The notes below the pieces were generated by a model. The model was not told where the DNA came from, did not search any database, and saw only the letters and a list, made by a program, of their open reading frames with translations. A stretch of DNA of 64,000 bases from Actinokineospora fastidiosa (lineage in GTDB: Bacteria > Actinomycetota > Actinomycetes > Mycobacteriales > Pseudonocardiaceae), in contig NZ_BMRB01000004.1 in the NCBI RefSeq assembly GCF_014648415.1, positions 248,001-312,000 on the forward strand, in the 5' to 3' direction. This document shows positions 24,939 to 33,530 of the stretch, piece by piece; the first letter of the stretch is position 1, and every line of letters begins with the position of its first letter. The translations under genes and the position numbers were made by a program.

Positions 24939-27028
24939 CGGGCCGCGGTCTCGGCGATGACCCGCCTGCAGCTGTCCAGCCGGGCGCGCGCGTCCTCGTC
25001 GTCGGTCACCGCGAGGACCGCCTCGTAGTCGCTGATCGCCTGGCCGAGCACCCCGGCGTGCTCGTAGGCGACGGCCCGGTTGAACCGGATCTGCGGGGAG
25101 TCGGCCAGCTCGGCGGCCCGGTCGAGGTGCGCGATGGCGGCGGCGACGTCGCCCGCGTCGAAGTCCAGCGAGCCGAGCAGCGCCCAGGCCGCGGCCAGCC
25201 CCGGGTCGGCGGCGAGCGCGGCCCCCAGCGCGGTCCGCGCCCCCTCCGCGTCGCCGAGTTCGGCCAGCACGCGCCCGCGCACGCACAGCAGGTGCGGGTG
25301 CTCCGGCGCCAGGGCCAGGCCCGCGGTGACCTCGCCCATGGCCTCGTCGAGCCGGTCGAGGTCGCACAGCGCGCCCGCCAGGTTCGCCCGCGCGTCGGCG
25401 TGGTCGGGGTCGAGCTCCAGGACCCTGCGGTAGTCGGCGACCGCGCCGTCGACGTCGCCGAGGTCCATCCGCGCGTCCGCGCAGTTGTAGTAGACCTCGG
25501 GGAACGGCGGCGACAGGCGGATGACGGCCTCGTAGTCGGCCACGGCCTCGGCGGTGCGCCCGAGCCTGACCAGGATCGCCGCGCGGTTGAAGTGGTGGTC
25601 GGCGAACCCCTCGTCGATCTCCATCACCGCGGTGTACTCGGCCAGCGCCTCGTGGAGGTTGCCCAGCATCGAGTGGATGCGGGCGCGGTTGTAGCGCAGG
25701 CCCGCCCGGTGCATGGCCCGCTCGCCCGGGTCGAGCTCGCGGTCCATTCGGGCCATGCCGTCGTTGAGCAGCCGCATCGCCTCGTCCGGCCTGCCCTGGC
25801 GGATGGCGACGAGGGCGAGGCCGTTGCCGTTGAACACGGTGAAGTAGGTGCGGTCCTTGGGGTCCTCCAGCCCGGCGGCCAGCGCGATCGCCAGGTTCAG
25901 CCAGGCCCGCGCCACCTGGTAGTCGTGGCGCTCGGTGGGGTGATGGCGGGCGTAGAGCATCGCCAGGCCGTAGGCGACCTTCATGTGCGTCGCGGGGTCC
26001 GTCGAACTGGCCCGCACCTCGTGGTAGACGGTCTCGGCTTCGTCGGAGCGGCCCGCGGAGGACAGCGCGGTCGTCATGCCGCCGGTGAACTCCCACCACA
26101 GGTCCGGCTGCTCGGCGCGGTCCACCACGGCCCTACCTCGGGCGCCGAGGTCGGCCGCCGCGTGGTACATGCCGAGGTTGCGGCAGTGGACCTGGGCGCG
26201 GCGCAGAGCCGCCGCGCCCGTGTGGGTCGGGTCGCCGCCGTGCTCTGCGTGGTAGGGGATCGCGCCCAGGGACAGCGAGAACTCGCCGCTGGCCGTCAGC
26301 TCGGCGGCGCGGGCGTCGTGCAGGCGTGCGCGCTCCTCGGGCGGCAAGGCCGCGTAGGCGGCGAGCACCCGCGGATCGTCCGAGGTGCCGTCGCTGTCCA
26401 CATACGCCTGTCCGTCCACAAAGGACTCGTCGGATGCGAGCGCGGGCGCGGTGTGGATCTCGGTGTAGGCGTCAAGCGCTTGCGGGAGGGACGCGGCGAC
26501 CGGGCCGGGCGGGTCAGCGACCGGGCCGGTGCCCGTGCAGACCACGACCCGCAGCAGGGCCGGGTCGGCGCGGCGCAGCGCGACGGCGAGGAACTCCTGG
26601 TCGGTCGGGTCGGCCTCGTGGGCGTTCTCCACCACCAGGGTGCGCGGCCCGCCGCCGAGCGCGGTCAGGTACTCGTGCAGCAGGTCCACGACGCCGTGCG
26701 AGATGCGCAGCGTGTGCAGCCGCGCCTGGAACCGGGTGCGCTCGCCTGCCTTGGACATCAGCTGCAGCGGGGTCTCCATCGCGGGCACCCGACCGGCGAA
26801 CTCCGGCGCGCAGGTCAGGATCGCGATGTTGTGCCGCTCGCCCAGGCCGGGACAGCGGCGCAGGGCGTCGTCGCCGATCGCGCGCAGGATCGCGCCGACC
26901 GCGGTGTACGGGCCGCGCAGGCGCCGGTGCGCGTCGACGACGGCGAGCGCCGGGGGCGCCGACCAGGTCCGCCGGTGGGCGTCGCGGTCGCGGCGGCGCT
27001 CGGCCTGGAGCCGGATGTGCTCGGGCAT
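24935..27028 (-). CDS. TPR protein with degenerate STAND-like N terminus
   Basis: 697 aa. Residues ~20-260 resemble a STAND/AAA-16 region: a Walker-B-like TLVVENAHEAD and LLRVVVCTGTGP are present, but there is no Walker A. The remaining ~400 residues are about ten TPR units, for example YHEVRASSTDP, ALAEYTAVMEIDEGFADHHF and AVADYRRVLELDPDHADA. An RBS (GAAGGGA) precedes the ATG, 10 bp after the M50 gene. The final codon region overlaps the flavin reductase start. Probably a protein-binding scaffold, perhaps for the precursor peptide or the membrane protease; loss of the P-loop suggests that it is not an active ATPase. Confidence 0.78.
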   Translation of the reverse strand: MPEHIRLQAERRRDRDAHRRTWSAPPALAVVDAHRRLRGPYTAVGAILRAIGDDALRRCPGLGERHNIAILTCAPEFAGRVPAMETPLQLMSKAGERTRFQARLHTLRISHGVVDLLHEYLTALGGGPRTLVVENAHEADPTDQEFLAVALRRADPALLRVVVCTGTGPVADPPGPVAASLPQALDAYTEIHTAPALASDESFVDGQAYVDSDGTSDDPRVLAAYAALPPEERARLHDARAAELTASGEFSLSLGAIPYHAEHGGDPTHTGAAALRRAQVHCRNLGMYHAAADLGARGRAVVDRAEQPDLWWEFTGGMTTALSSAGRSDEAETVYHEVRASSTDPATHMKVAYGLAMLYARHHPTERHDYQVARAWLNLAIALAAGLEDPKDRTYFTVFNGNGLALVAIRQGRPDEAMRLLNDGMARMDRELDPGERAMHRAGLRYNRARIHSMLGNLHEALAEYTAVMEIDEGFADHHFNRAAILVRLGRTAEAVADYEAVIRLSPPFPEVYYNCADARMDLGDVDGAVADYRRVLELDPDHADARANLAGALCDLDRLDEAMGEVTAGLALAPEHPHLLCVRGRVLAELGDAEGARTALGAALAADPGLAAAWALLGSLDFDAGDVAAAIAHLDRAAELADSPQIRFNRAVAYEHAGVLGQAISDYEAVLAVTDDEDARARLDSCRRVIAETAAR

Positions 27029-27038
27029 GGCTGTCCCT

Positions 27039-28262
27039 TCATGCGATGACGTGGCGGTACCGGGTGCGCGCCCGCCTGCGGCGCTCGCGCACCGCGAGCC
27101 AGCCCGCGACCGCGAGCGGCCCCAGGGTGACCACGAGGAAGACGACGGAGTCGAGCAGCTCGCGCGCCGGGACCGCGCCGGTGGCGAAGAACCGGCCGAT
27201 GGCGCCGGAGAACAGGTGGTACGCCGCTGGCCCGATGGCGACGGCGAAGGTGGTGAGGCTGACGGTGTACCCGCCCACCATCAGCCACGAGTACCACCGG
27301 GCGACCCGCCGGTCGACCGGGTGCCACTCGGACTCGTCGAGCAGCCGGTCGGCGCGGCCGAGGAGGCGGTTGACGCGGTTGCGCATCGTCCGCTTGGCGG
27401 TCTCGTGCAGGTCGACGCACCGCAGGACGGTGCTGATCAGCACGTAGAGGTCGGTGCGCAGGTAGAGGAAGAACTGCCAGACCAGGCGCAGGGTCGTGGC
27501 GTAGGCGACGCACAGGCAGATGCGGCCGACCTGCGATAGCCCGCCGTCCGCGCCCCTGGTCAGGTCCGCGGCGATGATGAGCCCGGCCAGGACCAGCACG
27601 TCGGCCAGCATCCCGGCCAGGATCGGCAGGTACCGCTTTCCGCGCGGCACCGCGACCAGGCCGTCGAGCGAGGTCTCCACCACCAGGAAGTACAGCCTGC
27701 GCCCGAACCTCAGCCGGGACCGCAGCCCGAGCCTGCGCCCGGCGAGCGCGTGGAACCCCTCGTGCAGGACCAGTTGCGGGACCGCCGCGACGATCAGCAC
27801 TATCTCGATGACCGTGAAGTAGTCGGTGAAGAACAGGTTGCGGTAGCTGGGCGCGAGCGCCGGGTCCACCACCGCGAGGACGACCGCCCAGCACACGACC
27901 GCCGCGTACAGCGCGAACGCCACGGGGGAGAACAACGCGGCGCCCAATCGCCGCCACCGCACGGGCGCGACCGGGCCCGCGGACTCCTCGGGGGCGCGGA
28001 GGAAGCCGAGTTCGTCCAGCGCGCCGATCAGGTGGTCCATGTCGGTGCTCTCGCCGTATTCGGCCTCGTACCAGCGCTGCGCCTGCTCGGGCGTCTCCCC
28101 GGCGGCGAGCCTGCGCACGATGGCGGCGCCGTCGACCGGGAACACCGCGTAGGAGTCGGTGTCCGGCCTGCCGATGGTCACCTCGTCGCCGTCCTCCAGG
28201 TAGACCAGCTCGTGGAGGGCGAGCGGCCGGTCGTGCCGCGCGGGCACGTCGACGTCGGTCAC
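27039..28262 (-). CDS. PqqD-like domain fused to M50-type membrane metalloprotease
   Basis: 407 aa. Residues ~20-92 resemble a PqqD/RRE peptide-recognition domain (VTIGRPDTDSYAVFP, IVRRLAAGETPEQAQRWY, HLIGALDELGFL). About six membrane helices follow, and the second carries H167-E168-GF-H171, the HExxH zinc site of site-2-type (M50) proteases. RiPP pathways use the PqqD-like fold to hold precursor leaders, and M50-like proteins of this kind sit beside several peptide-maturation genes. GTG 28262 has GAGAGGGG upstream. The 36-aa precursor gene lies 66 bp upstream with a hairpin between. It is probably the membrane maturase/export protease for that peptide; this is inference from domain and context. 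Confidence 0.82.
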   Translation of the reverse strand: MTDVDVPARHDRPLALHELVYLEDGDEVTIGRPDTDSYAVFPVDGAAIVRRLAAGETPEQAQRWYEAEYGESTDMDHLIGALDELGFLRAPEESAGPVAPVRWRRLGAALFSPVAFALYAAVVCWAVVLAVVDPALAPSYRNLFFTDYFTVIEIVLIVAAVPQLVLHEGFHALAGRRLGLRSRLRFGRRLYFLVVETSLDGLVAVPRGKRYLPILAGMLADVLVLAGLIIAADLTRGADGGLSQVGRICLCVAYATTLRLVWQFFLYLRTDLYVLISTVLRCVDLHETAKRTMRNRVNRLLGRADRLLDESEWHPVDRRVARWYSWLMVGGYTVSLTTFAVAIGPAAYHLFSGAIGRFFATGAVPARELLDSVVFLVVTLGPLAVAGWLAVRERRRRARTRYRHVIA

Positions 28263-28288
28263 GGGTCCCCTCTCGATCGCGGAGGAGC

Positions 28289-28319
28289 CGTGCGTGGGCG
28301 CGGACCGCGCCCACGCACG
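28289..28319 (-). terminator. Intercistronic hairpin (attenuator) after the precursor gene
   Basis: Perfect 14-bp arms (28289-28302 and 28306-28319) with a 3-base loop, located between the precursor stop and the RBS of the M50 gene. RiPP operons often use such partial terminators to make more precursor than enzyme. Confidence 0.75.
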
Positions 28320-28328
28320 AGTCCGCCA

Positions 28329-28439
28329 TCAGACCTCGACGTGGTAGCACTCGCAGGCGGCGGAGGTCAGCCGCACGGTGCCCGCCTTGCGCACCTGGAT
28401 CTTCTTCATCGATGCGGGCTTGGTGGTCTTGGTCTTCAC
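28329..28439 (-). CDS. Putative RiPP precursor peptide (36 aa)
   Basis: A 36-residue open frame starting at GTG 28439 with AAGGAG five bases upstream. The N-terminal two-thirds is strongly basic (seven Lys/Arg in the first 18 residues, starting MKTKTTKPASMKK) and would serve as leader. The C terminus reads LTSAACECYHVEV, with C29 and C31 flanking a Glu, and would be the core. There is no signal peptide. It is followed by a hairpin and then by the PqqD/M50, TPR and flavin reductase genes in the same direction. Gene order, RBS and composition all fit a ribosomally made, modified peptide. The product class is unknown to me. Confidence 0.7.
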   Translation of the reverse strand: MKTKTTKPASMKKIQVRKAGTVRLTSAACECYHVEV

Positions 28440-28519
28440 AGCCACTCCTTATGTCGTGAAGGACATTGCCCCCTCACCATGTCCGGCGCCGCCAAAGAAC
28501 CCCCAACCGCACGACAAAG

Positions 28520-28558
28520 GCGGCGGGGTGGCGGACGCCGTGTCCACCACCCCGCCGC
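28520..28558 (-). terminator. Hairpin terminator of the secreted NTF2-like gene
   Basis: Perfect 12-bp GC-rich arms (28520-28531 and 28547-28558) with a 15-base loop, just downstream of the stop of the minus-strand gene ending at 28578. It separates that gene from the precursor promoter. Confidence 0.7.
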
Positions 28559-28577
28559 ACCCCCGGTTCGACCCCGC

Positions 28578-29045
28578 TCAGGGGACGTCGGTGACGGTGT
28601 CCTTGATGACCTGCCAGCGCCCGCGCTCGCGCACCAGGGTCAGGCTCACCGTGAGGCGCCGGTCGACGTTCTGCGACGGCACGATGTGGCGCGCGTCGAG
28701 GATCGCGAAGCCGGAACTGCAGCCGTGCACCACCGTGTGCGTGACGGTCCAGGGCATCGACCACTCGTAGGGCAGCTTGAACGACTCCAGCACGGGCTGG
28801 ATGTTGGCGTCGTAGCCGATGTAGACCTGTCCCTTGCGGCCCACGGTCACCATGTCGCGGTGGATGATCGCCCGGTAGCGGGCCTCGTCGCGCCGGTTGA
28901 AGCTGTCCATGTCCTCCCAGACGGCCTGGTGGAACTCCCGCTCGCACGTGCGGTGGTCGGGCTGCCCGCCCGCCGCCGCGGCCGGGGCGAGCCCCACCGC
29001 CGCCCCCGCGGCCACCAGCGCCGCCACCGCCATCCGCTTGCCCAT
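28578..29045 (-). CDS. Secreted NTF2/SnoaL-like protein
   Basis: 155 aa. A cleavable Sec signal (MGKRMAVAALVAAGAAVGLAPAA) is followed by an NTF2-like (DUF4440/SnoaL-type) domain: WEDMDSFNRRDEARYRAIIHRDMVTV, then VDRRLTVSLTLVRERGRWQVIKD. Two Cys are present in the mature part. CAGGAGG precedes the ATG. Divergent from the AfsR-like gene, with three 11-bp-spaced direct repeats in the shared promoter region. Enzyme activity is uncertain; NTF2 folds often bind small molecules. Confidence 0.78.
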   Translation of the reverse strand: MGKRMAVAALVAAGAAVGLAPAAAAGGQPDHRTCEREFHQAVWEDMDSFNRRDEARYRAIIHRDMVTVGRKGQVYIGYDANIQPVLESFKLPYEWSMPWTVTHTVVHGCSSGFAILDARHIVPSQNVDRRLTVSLTLVRERGRWQVIKDTVTDVP

Positions 29046-29095
29046 CGTGGTCCTCCTGTGCCTCGTGCCTTGCCGGTGACCAGGGTCTTCGGCGC

Positions 29096-29126
29096 GTGCA
29101 TCACAGGTGCATCACGGCCGCATCGC
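29096..29126. promoter_or_regulatory. Three direct repeats with 11-bp period (SARP-type operator candidate)
   Basis: GTGCATCAC occurs at 29096-29104 and 29107-29115, and a degenerate third copy (CCGCATCGC) lies at 29118-29126. An 11-bp period places all copies on one DNA face, as in SARP/AfsR operators. The site lies between the secreted NTF2-like gene and the AfsR-like gene and may control either. TTTAGT at 29144-29149 could be the -10 of the latter. Confidence 0.55.
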
Positions 29127-29159
29127 TGGTCCGAGCGCGGTGGTTTAGTGGGACGGGTC

Positions 29160-31775
29160 ATGGAGTTTCGCGTGCTGGGGCCGGTGGGGGCGCACGCCGG
29201 GGAGCGCAGGATCGCGCCGGTCGGGGCGCGGCAGGAACGGATACTCGCCGCGCTCCTGCTCGACGCCGGTCGGGTCGTGCCGGTGTCCCGGCTCGTTGAC
29301 GTCGTCTGGGCCGCCGACCCGCCCGCGACGGCCGTCCGCCAGGTGCGCAACGTGACGACCGCGCTCCGCCGGACCCTGGTCGACGCCGGGCTCCCGCCGG
29401 ACGCGTTGGCCGCCGTCGGACCGGGTTTCGTGCTCCACCCGCCCGAACTCGACCTGCGCGCGTTCGACGCGCACGTCGGGCGCGGCGAGCACGCGGCGGC
29501 GCTGGCCTGCTGGCGGGGCAGGGCGCTCGCGGGAGTCGACAGCCCGGCGCTGGCGGGCGCCGCGGCGGCACTGGAGGAACGGCGGCTGTCGGTGCTGCAC
29601 CTGCACCTGGCCGAGCGGGTGGCCGCCGGGGACGACGTCGTGGCCGAATTGACCGATCTGGTCGGCGAGCACCCGCTGTCCGAGGGGTTCGCCGGGCTGC
29701 TGATGCGGGCGCTGCGGCAGCGGGGCAGACAGGCCGACGCCCTGGCCGTCTACCGGCGGACGCGGCGGCGGCTGGTGGACGAACTCGGCGTCGAGCCGGG
29801 CGCTGAGCTGCGGGACGCGCACGACCAGGTGCTGCGGGAGGACCCGGCGGGCCCGTGCTGCCTGCCCGGCGAGCCGCCCGACTTCGTCGGCCGCGACGCC
29901 GAACTGGCGGCGGTCCTGGCGTCCCTGCACGTGCCGGTGCTGATCGACGGCATGGCGGGCGTGGGCAAGACCGCTGTGGCGGTGCGCGCCGCGCATCGCG
30001 TGGCCGACCGGTTCCCCGACGGGCAGCTGTTCGTCGACCTGCACAGTTACACGCCCGGCCGGGAGCGGCTGGGGCCGAGCGAGGCGCTGGCGGCGTTGCT
30101 GTGGCAGCTGGGCGTCCCGGCGAATCGGCAGCCCGCGGGCCTGGACGAGCGGGCCGCCCTGTGGCGGGCGCGCACGGCGGGCCGCAAGCTGCTGGTCCTC
30201 CTCGACAACGCCGCCGACGCTGCCCAGGTCGTCCCCCTGCTGCCCGCGACCCCGACCGTCGCGGTGATCATCACGAGCAGGCGCAGGCTGACGGAGATCG
30301 ACGGCGCCGTCCCCGTCCCGGTGGACCCGCTGCCCTCGGCGGACGCGGCGGCCCTGTTCGCCGCCGTGTCCGGTCGCGCGGACGCGGGTGTCGCGCGGTT
30401 GTGCGGGAACCTCCCGCTGGCCGTGCGGATCGCGGCGAGCCGGTTGCGGCAGCGTCCCCACTGGACGATCGAGGCGTTCCTGGGCAGGCTCGGCCGGGAG
30501 CGCAACCGCCTGGCCGAACTGCGCGCGGGCGGACGCGACGTGGCGGCCACGTTCCACCTGTCCTATCAGGAGCTCGACGCCGACCACCAGCGGATGTTCC
30601 GGCTGCTCGGCGCCCACCCCGGCGGCGTGATCACCGTGTCGGCAGCGGCCGCGCTGGCCGAACTACCCGAGGAGGAGGCCGAGCGGCAGTTGGACGGCCT
30701 GCTCGACGCCCACCTGCTCGAACCCGGCTACCGCCTGCACGACCTGCTCGCCGAGCACGCCCGCCACCTCGCGGACGCCGACGACAGCGCGTTCACCCGC
30801 CTGCTCGCCTACTACCGCGCGGGCGGCGACCACCACTGGTACGCCGCCGAGCGCGCGAGCCTGCGCGCCGTCGTCCACCAGGCGCTGGACCGCGCCGAGG
30901 ACGAGTCGGCCTGGAAGATCGCCGATCGAGCCGCTCCCCACCTGCGCGACCACCACGACGACTTCCGCGCGGTGGCCGAGGCCGCCACCCACGCCGCCCA
31001 GCGCCTAGGCGACCCCGCGGCCCTCCACCGCGCCCTCGGCCACCTCGCCGACGCCCACTGGGGCGCGGGCGAGCTGACCGCCGCCCTCGCCTGCACCCGC
31101 CACCGCCTCACCCTGCCGACCACCGACCCCACCGCGAAAGCCATGGCCCTGAGCCGACTCGGCGCCCTCCACGGAATGTCCGGCGACTACCGGACATCGG
31201 CGGACTGCTACCACCACGCCCTGACCCTGACCACCACCCCGGACGTCGTCGCCCTCCTGCTGGGCAACCTCAGCCACGCCCAGGAGATGCTGAACGACCT
31301 CCCCGCGGCGTTGTCGTCGGCCCAGCGCTCCCGCTCCCTGGCCACCACCCCACACCGCTTCGCCCTCAGCACGGCCCAGGAAGCCCTGGTCCTGGCGAAG
31401 CTGGGCAGCCATACCCGAGCCGAACGCCAGGCCCACGAGGCCGTCCGCACCGCCCAGGCGTCGGACCACCCCTTCGGAACCGCCTTCACCCACGTCGACT
31501 ACGCCGAAGTCCTACTCCTCCTCGGCGATCCCGCCCAGGCCCGCACCCGAGCCCACCAGGCGTGCGAAATCCTCACCCACCTCCACCACCCCTTGCTCAG
31601 CACGATGGCCGCCAACACCCTCGGCACCGCCTGCCTGCGCATCCAGGATCCCCACGCCGCCCTCACCCACCACCGCCGAGCCCACGCCACCGCCCGCCGA
31701 ATCGGCTACCGCGCCCAAATGCACCGCGCCACCACCGGCGCCGCCCAAGCGAAATCCGCCCTGGACGCGCTGTAG
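29160..31775 (+). CDS. AfsR-like SARP/NB-ARC/TPR regulator
   Basis: 871 aa. SARP winged helix (EFRVLGPVGAH, RQERILAALLLDAGRVV, VRNVTTALRRTLVDAG) and activation domain to ~235. An NB-ARC ATPase follows, with P-loop GMAGVGKTAVAV, Walker B KLLVLLDNAAD and VAVIITSRRRL, and C-terminal TPRs. The last ~120 codons show a shift to AC-rich, His/Thr-rich sequence. The ATG has no strong RBS. Direct repeats at 29096-29126 upstream suggest autoregulation or control by another SARP. Targets are unknown. It is one of four SARP-containing regulators in 25 kb. Confidence 0.9.
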   Translation: MEFRVLGPVGAHAGERRIAPVGARQERILAALLLDAGRVVPVSRLVDVVWAADPPATAVRQVRNVTTALRRTLVDAGLPPDALAAVGPGFVLHPPELDLRAFDAHVGRGEHAAALACWRGRALAGVDSPALAGAAAALEERRLSVLHLHLAERVAAGDDVVAELTDLVGEHPLSEGFAGLLMRALRQRGRQADALAVYRRTRRRLVDELGVEPGAELRDAHDQVLREDPAGPCCLPGEPPDFVGRDAELAAVLASLHVPVLIDGMAGVGKTAVAVRAAHRVADRFPDGQLFVDLHSYTPGRERLGPSEALAALLWQLGVPANRQPAGLDERAALWRARTAGRKLLVLLDNAADAAQVVPLLPATPTVAVIITSRRRLTEIDGAVPVPVDPLPSADAAALFAAVSGRADAGVARLCGNLPLAVRIAASRLRQRPHWTIEAFLGRLGRERNRLAELRAGGRDVAATFHLSYQELDADHQRMFRLLGAHPGGVITVSAAAALAELPEEEAERQLDGLLDAHLLEPGYRLHDLLAEHARHLADADDSAFTRLLAYYRAGGDHHWYAAERASLRAVVHQALDRAEDESAWKIADRAAPHLRDHHDDFRAVAEAATHAAQRLGDPAALHRALGHLADAHWGAGELTAALACTRHRLTLPTTDPTAKAMALSRLGALHGMSGDYRTSADCYHHALTLTTTPDVVALLLGNLSHAQEMLNDLPAALSSAQRSRSLATTPHRFALSTAQEALVLAKLGSHTRAERQAHEAVRTAQASDHPFGTAFTHVDYAEVLLLLGDPAQARTRAHQACEILTHLHHPLLSTMAANTLGTACLRIQDPHAALTHHRRAHATARRIGYRAQMHRATTGAAQAKSALDAL

Positions 31776-31832
31776 CGCTTGACCGACCCGACGCGATGCA
31801 CGGGTAACGCCGACAGGGTGAGGCAGGTGCCG

Positions 31833-32636
31833 ATGCGCAGAATCAACGACTGGTACGACGACTACGCCTTCCGGCACGAGCTGACACCGGGATACAGCCC
31901 CGACGACGACGTTCCCGACCCGTACGTGCCCGGCGAGGTCCCCGCCCGGGAGTGGGTGGTGCCGCGGAGTGCGGTGAAGTCTTCGCCGGTCAGGCCGGTG
32001 CGTGCCCGCCGCACGGCTGACCGGGGCGGCTCTTGGGAGGCGGCGGCCAGGAAGTGGCTCAGGTCGTTCCCCACGGGGTCGAACCGGGAATGCCTGCGCG
32101 CGCTTGCCGAGGCGGGGCATTCGGGAGCGACGACCCAATCCATCGGCCGGTTGCGGGCGAATCTCCCCGGAGTGTCACCCGAACCGGTGACGGCCAAGGC
32201 GGCCAGAAAGACGCAGACCAGGGGGCGGCCAGCCCGCGCGAAGTCGAACACGGCAACCAAGGCGGGCGCGCCAGCGAAGCCGAATACGGCGAAGTCGAGC
32301 ACGACAACCAAGGCGAGCGCGCCTGCCAAGGGACAGAGGACGCGGAAGGATTCCGGGCGTCGAAGCATCGTCCAGGACCAGCGGCCTTGGCACGTCTTCG
32401 TGGCCAACTGGTTCCGGCAGCATCCGAAAGGGAGCATCAAGGACTGTCTGGCGGCGGTCCACCGGGCGGGGTACGTCACCACCACGGCAGCTGATGTCTC
32501 CGTGCTGCATCCGGCGAACATGCGGCGCAAGCCCGCGCGGCGGCCCGGCCTGAACCCGCCGACGCCGCTTCCCGTAGCCAACTACTGCCCCGCCTGCGGT
32601 ATCGCGGTCGGGCTGGACGGCAACTGCCGTTGCTGA
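31833..32636 (+). CDS. Two-repeat protein with Lys/Ala/Thr-rich linker and terminal Cys cluster
   Basis: 267 aa, family unknown. Two ~40-residue helical units are related: ARKWLRSFPTGSNRECLRAL and VANWFRQHPKGSIKDCLAAV. They are separated by ~75 residues of low-complexity Lys/Ala/Thr/Pro (TKAGAPAKPNTAKSSTTTKA). The C terminus carries a compact Cys cluster (CPACGIAVGLDGNCRC) like a zinc ribbon. The basic linker resembles those of histone H1-like or Lsr2/HupS-type chromatin proteins. ATG 31833 is chosen for its purine-rich upstream stretch; GTG 31818 and TTG 31779 are alternatives. DNA binding is inference. Confidence 0.65.
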   Translation: MRRINDWYDDYAFRHELTPGYSPDDDVPDPYVPGEVPAREWVVPRSAVKSSPVRPVRARRTADRGGSWEAAARKWLRSFPTGSNRECLRALAEAGHSGATTQSIGRLRANLPGVSPEPVTAKAARKTQTRGRPARAKSNTATKAGAPAKPNTAKSSTTTKASAPAKGQRTRKDSGRRSIVQDQRPWHVFVANWFRQHPKGSIKDCLAAVHRAGYVTTTAADVSVLHPANMRRKPARRPGLNPPTPLPVANYCPACGIAVGLDGNCRC

Positions 32637-32713
32637 CGCACCGCGCCGTAACAGTCGGTGGGTCCTCTCGATACTCTCGCTCAGAGGAGTGACCCCTGGG
32701 GGAGGAGAACGTC

Positions 32714-33379
32714 GTGACCGCACCGCAGCGTGTTTCGGCGCGGAGTCGGATTGCCGGGATCTGGTACTTCTGGGTCGCGCTCGGCACCGTCGGGATGTTC
32801 GCCGTGGTGCCGTTCGCGCATGCCGCGCAGCGGCTTCGGCGGCGGTCCGCGTGGGTGTGGGTGGGTGTCTACGGCGTCGTCGACATCGCGCTGTTCGCTA
32901 TGACGAGCCTGTTCAAGGACCTTGAGGACAAGGCGCCGCTCGGGTTCATCATGATCACCGTGGCGGTGACGGCCTGCTTCCAGCTGCGGACCCTGCGGCG
33001 GGAGGTGTACGGGCTGCCGCCGGGGCCCGGGGAGCCGGCTCCCGCGCCGATCGACCCCGCCGTCGCGCAGGTGCTCGCCGCGCGTAGGCGGCGGGAGGAG
33101 GCTCGCGCGCTCGCCGACCAGGACCCGCTCATGGCGCGCGAGTTGGGCATCGGCCGCCCGGACCTGGGGCTGGCCTATGACGACGGCGGGCTGGTGGACC
33201 TGGGCAGCGCCCCGGCGGACACCATCGCGCGCGTCCTGGGGTTGACCGGGCCGGAGGCCGACCGCGTCGTGGCGGCTCAGGGGCGGTTCGCCGGGGTCGA
33301 CGAGATGCTCGTCCTGGTCGACCTGCCGATCGGCGCCTGGGACCGCATTCGCGACCGGGGCGTCGTCGTCCGCGCCTAG
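32714..33379 (+). CDS. Membrane protein with C-terminal helix-hairpin-helix-like region
   Basis: 221 aa. Three hydrophobic segments lie in the first ~95 residues (AGIWYFWVALGTVGMFAVVPF, VWVGVYGVVDIALFAM, GFIMITVAVTACFQL). A Pro-rich linker and charged helix follow. Residues ~155-215 have the spacing of a ComEA-type HhH unit (APADTIARVLGLTGPEADRVVAA, FAGVDEMLVLVDLPIGAWDRI). GTG 32714 follows GGAGGAG. A cytoplasmic HhH tethered to the membrane is typical of a family of short actinobacterial proteins of unknown role. Confidence 0.72.
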   Translation: MTAPQRVSARSRIAGIWYFWVALGTVGMFAVVPFAHAAQRLRRRSAWVWVGVYGVVDIALFAMTSLFKDLEDKAPLGFIMITVAVTACFQLRTLRREVYGLPPGPGEPAPAPIDPAVAQVLAARRRREEARALADQDPLMARELGIGRPDLGLAYDDGGLVDLGSAPADTIARVLGLTGPEADRVVAAQGRFAGVDEMLVLVDLPIGAWDRIRDRGVVVRA

Positions 33380-33386
33380 CGTCCGG

Positions 33387-33506
33387 TCAGAGCAGGACGT
33401 TCAGCAGGACGGTCAGCAGGATCGACAAGGCGATCGAGACCAGCAGCATCGTCAGGCAGCCCGCGCGGCCGCCCAGGAACTCCACCCTGGTGTTGCCGAA
33501 GCGCAT
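33387..33506 (-). CDS. 39-aa single-pass membrane peptide
   Basis: Starts MRFGNTRVEFLGGRAG and ends in one hydrophobic helix (MLLVSIALSILLTVLLNVLL) at the C terminus. GGGAGG lies six bases before the ATG. It follows the WGxxGxxG gene by 24 bp on the same strand and is likely co-transcribed. Short N-in, tail-anchored peptides of this layout are common in actinobacteria, with no known function. Confidence 0.65.
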   Translation of the reverse strand: MRFGNTRVEFLGGRAGCLTMLLVSIALSILLTVLLNVLL

Positions 33507-33530
33507 GGCCGGCCTCCCGGGCCGATCCGG

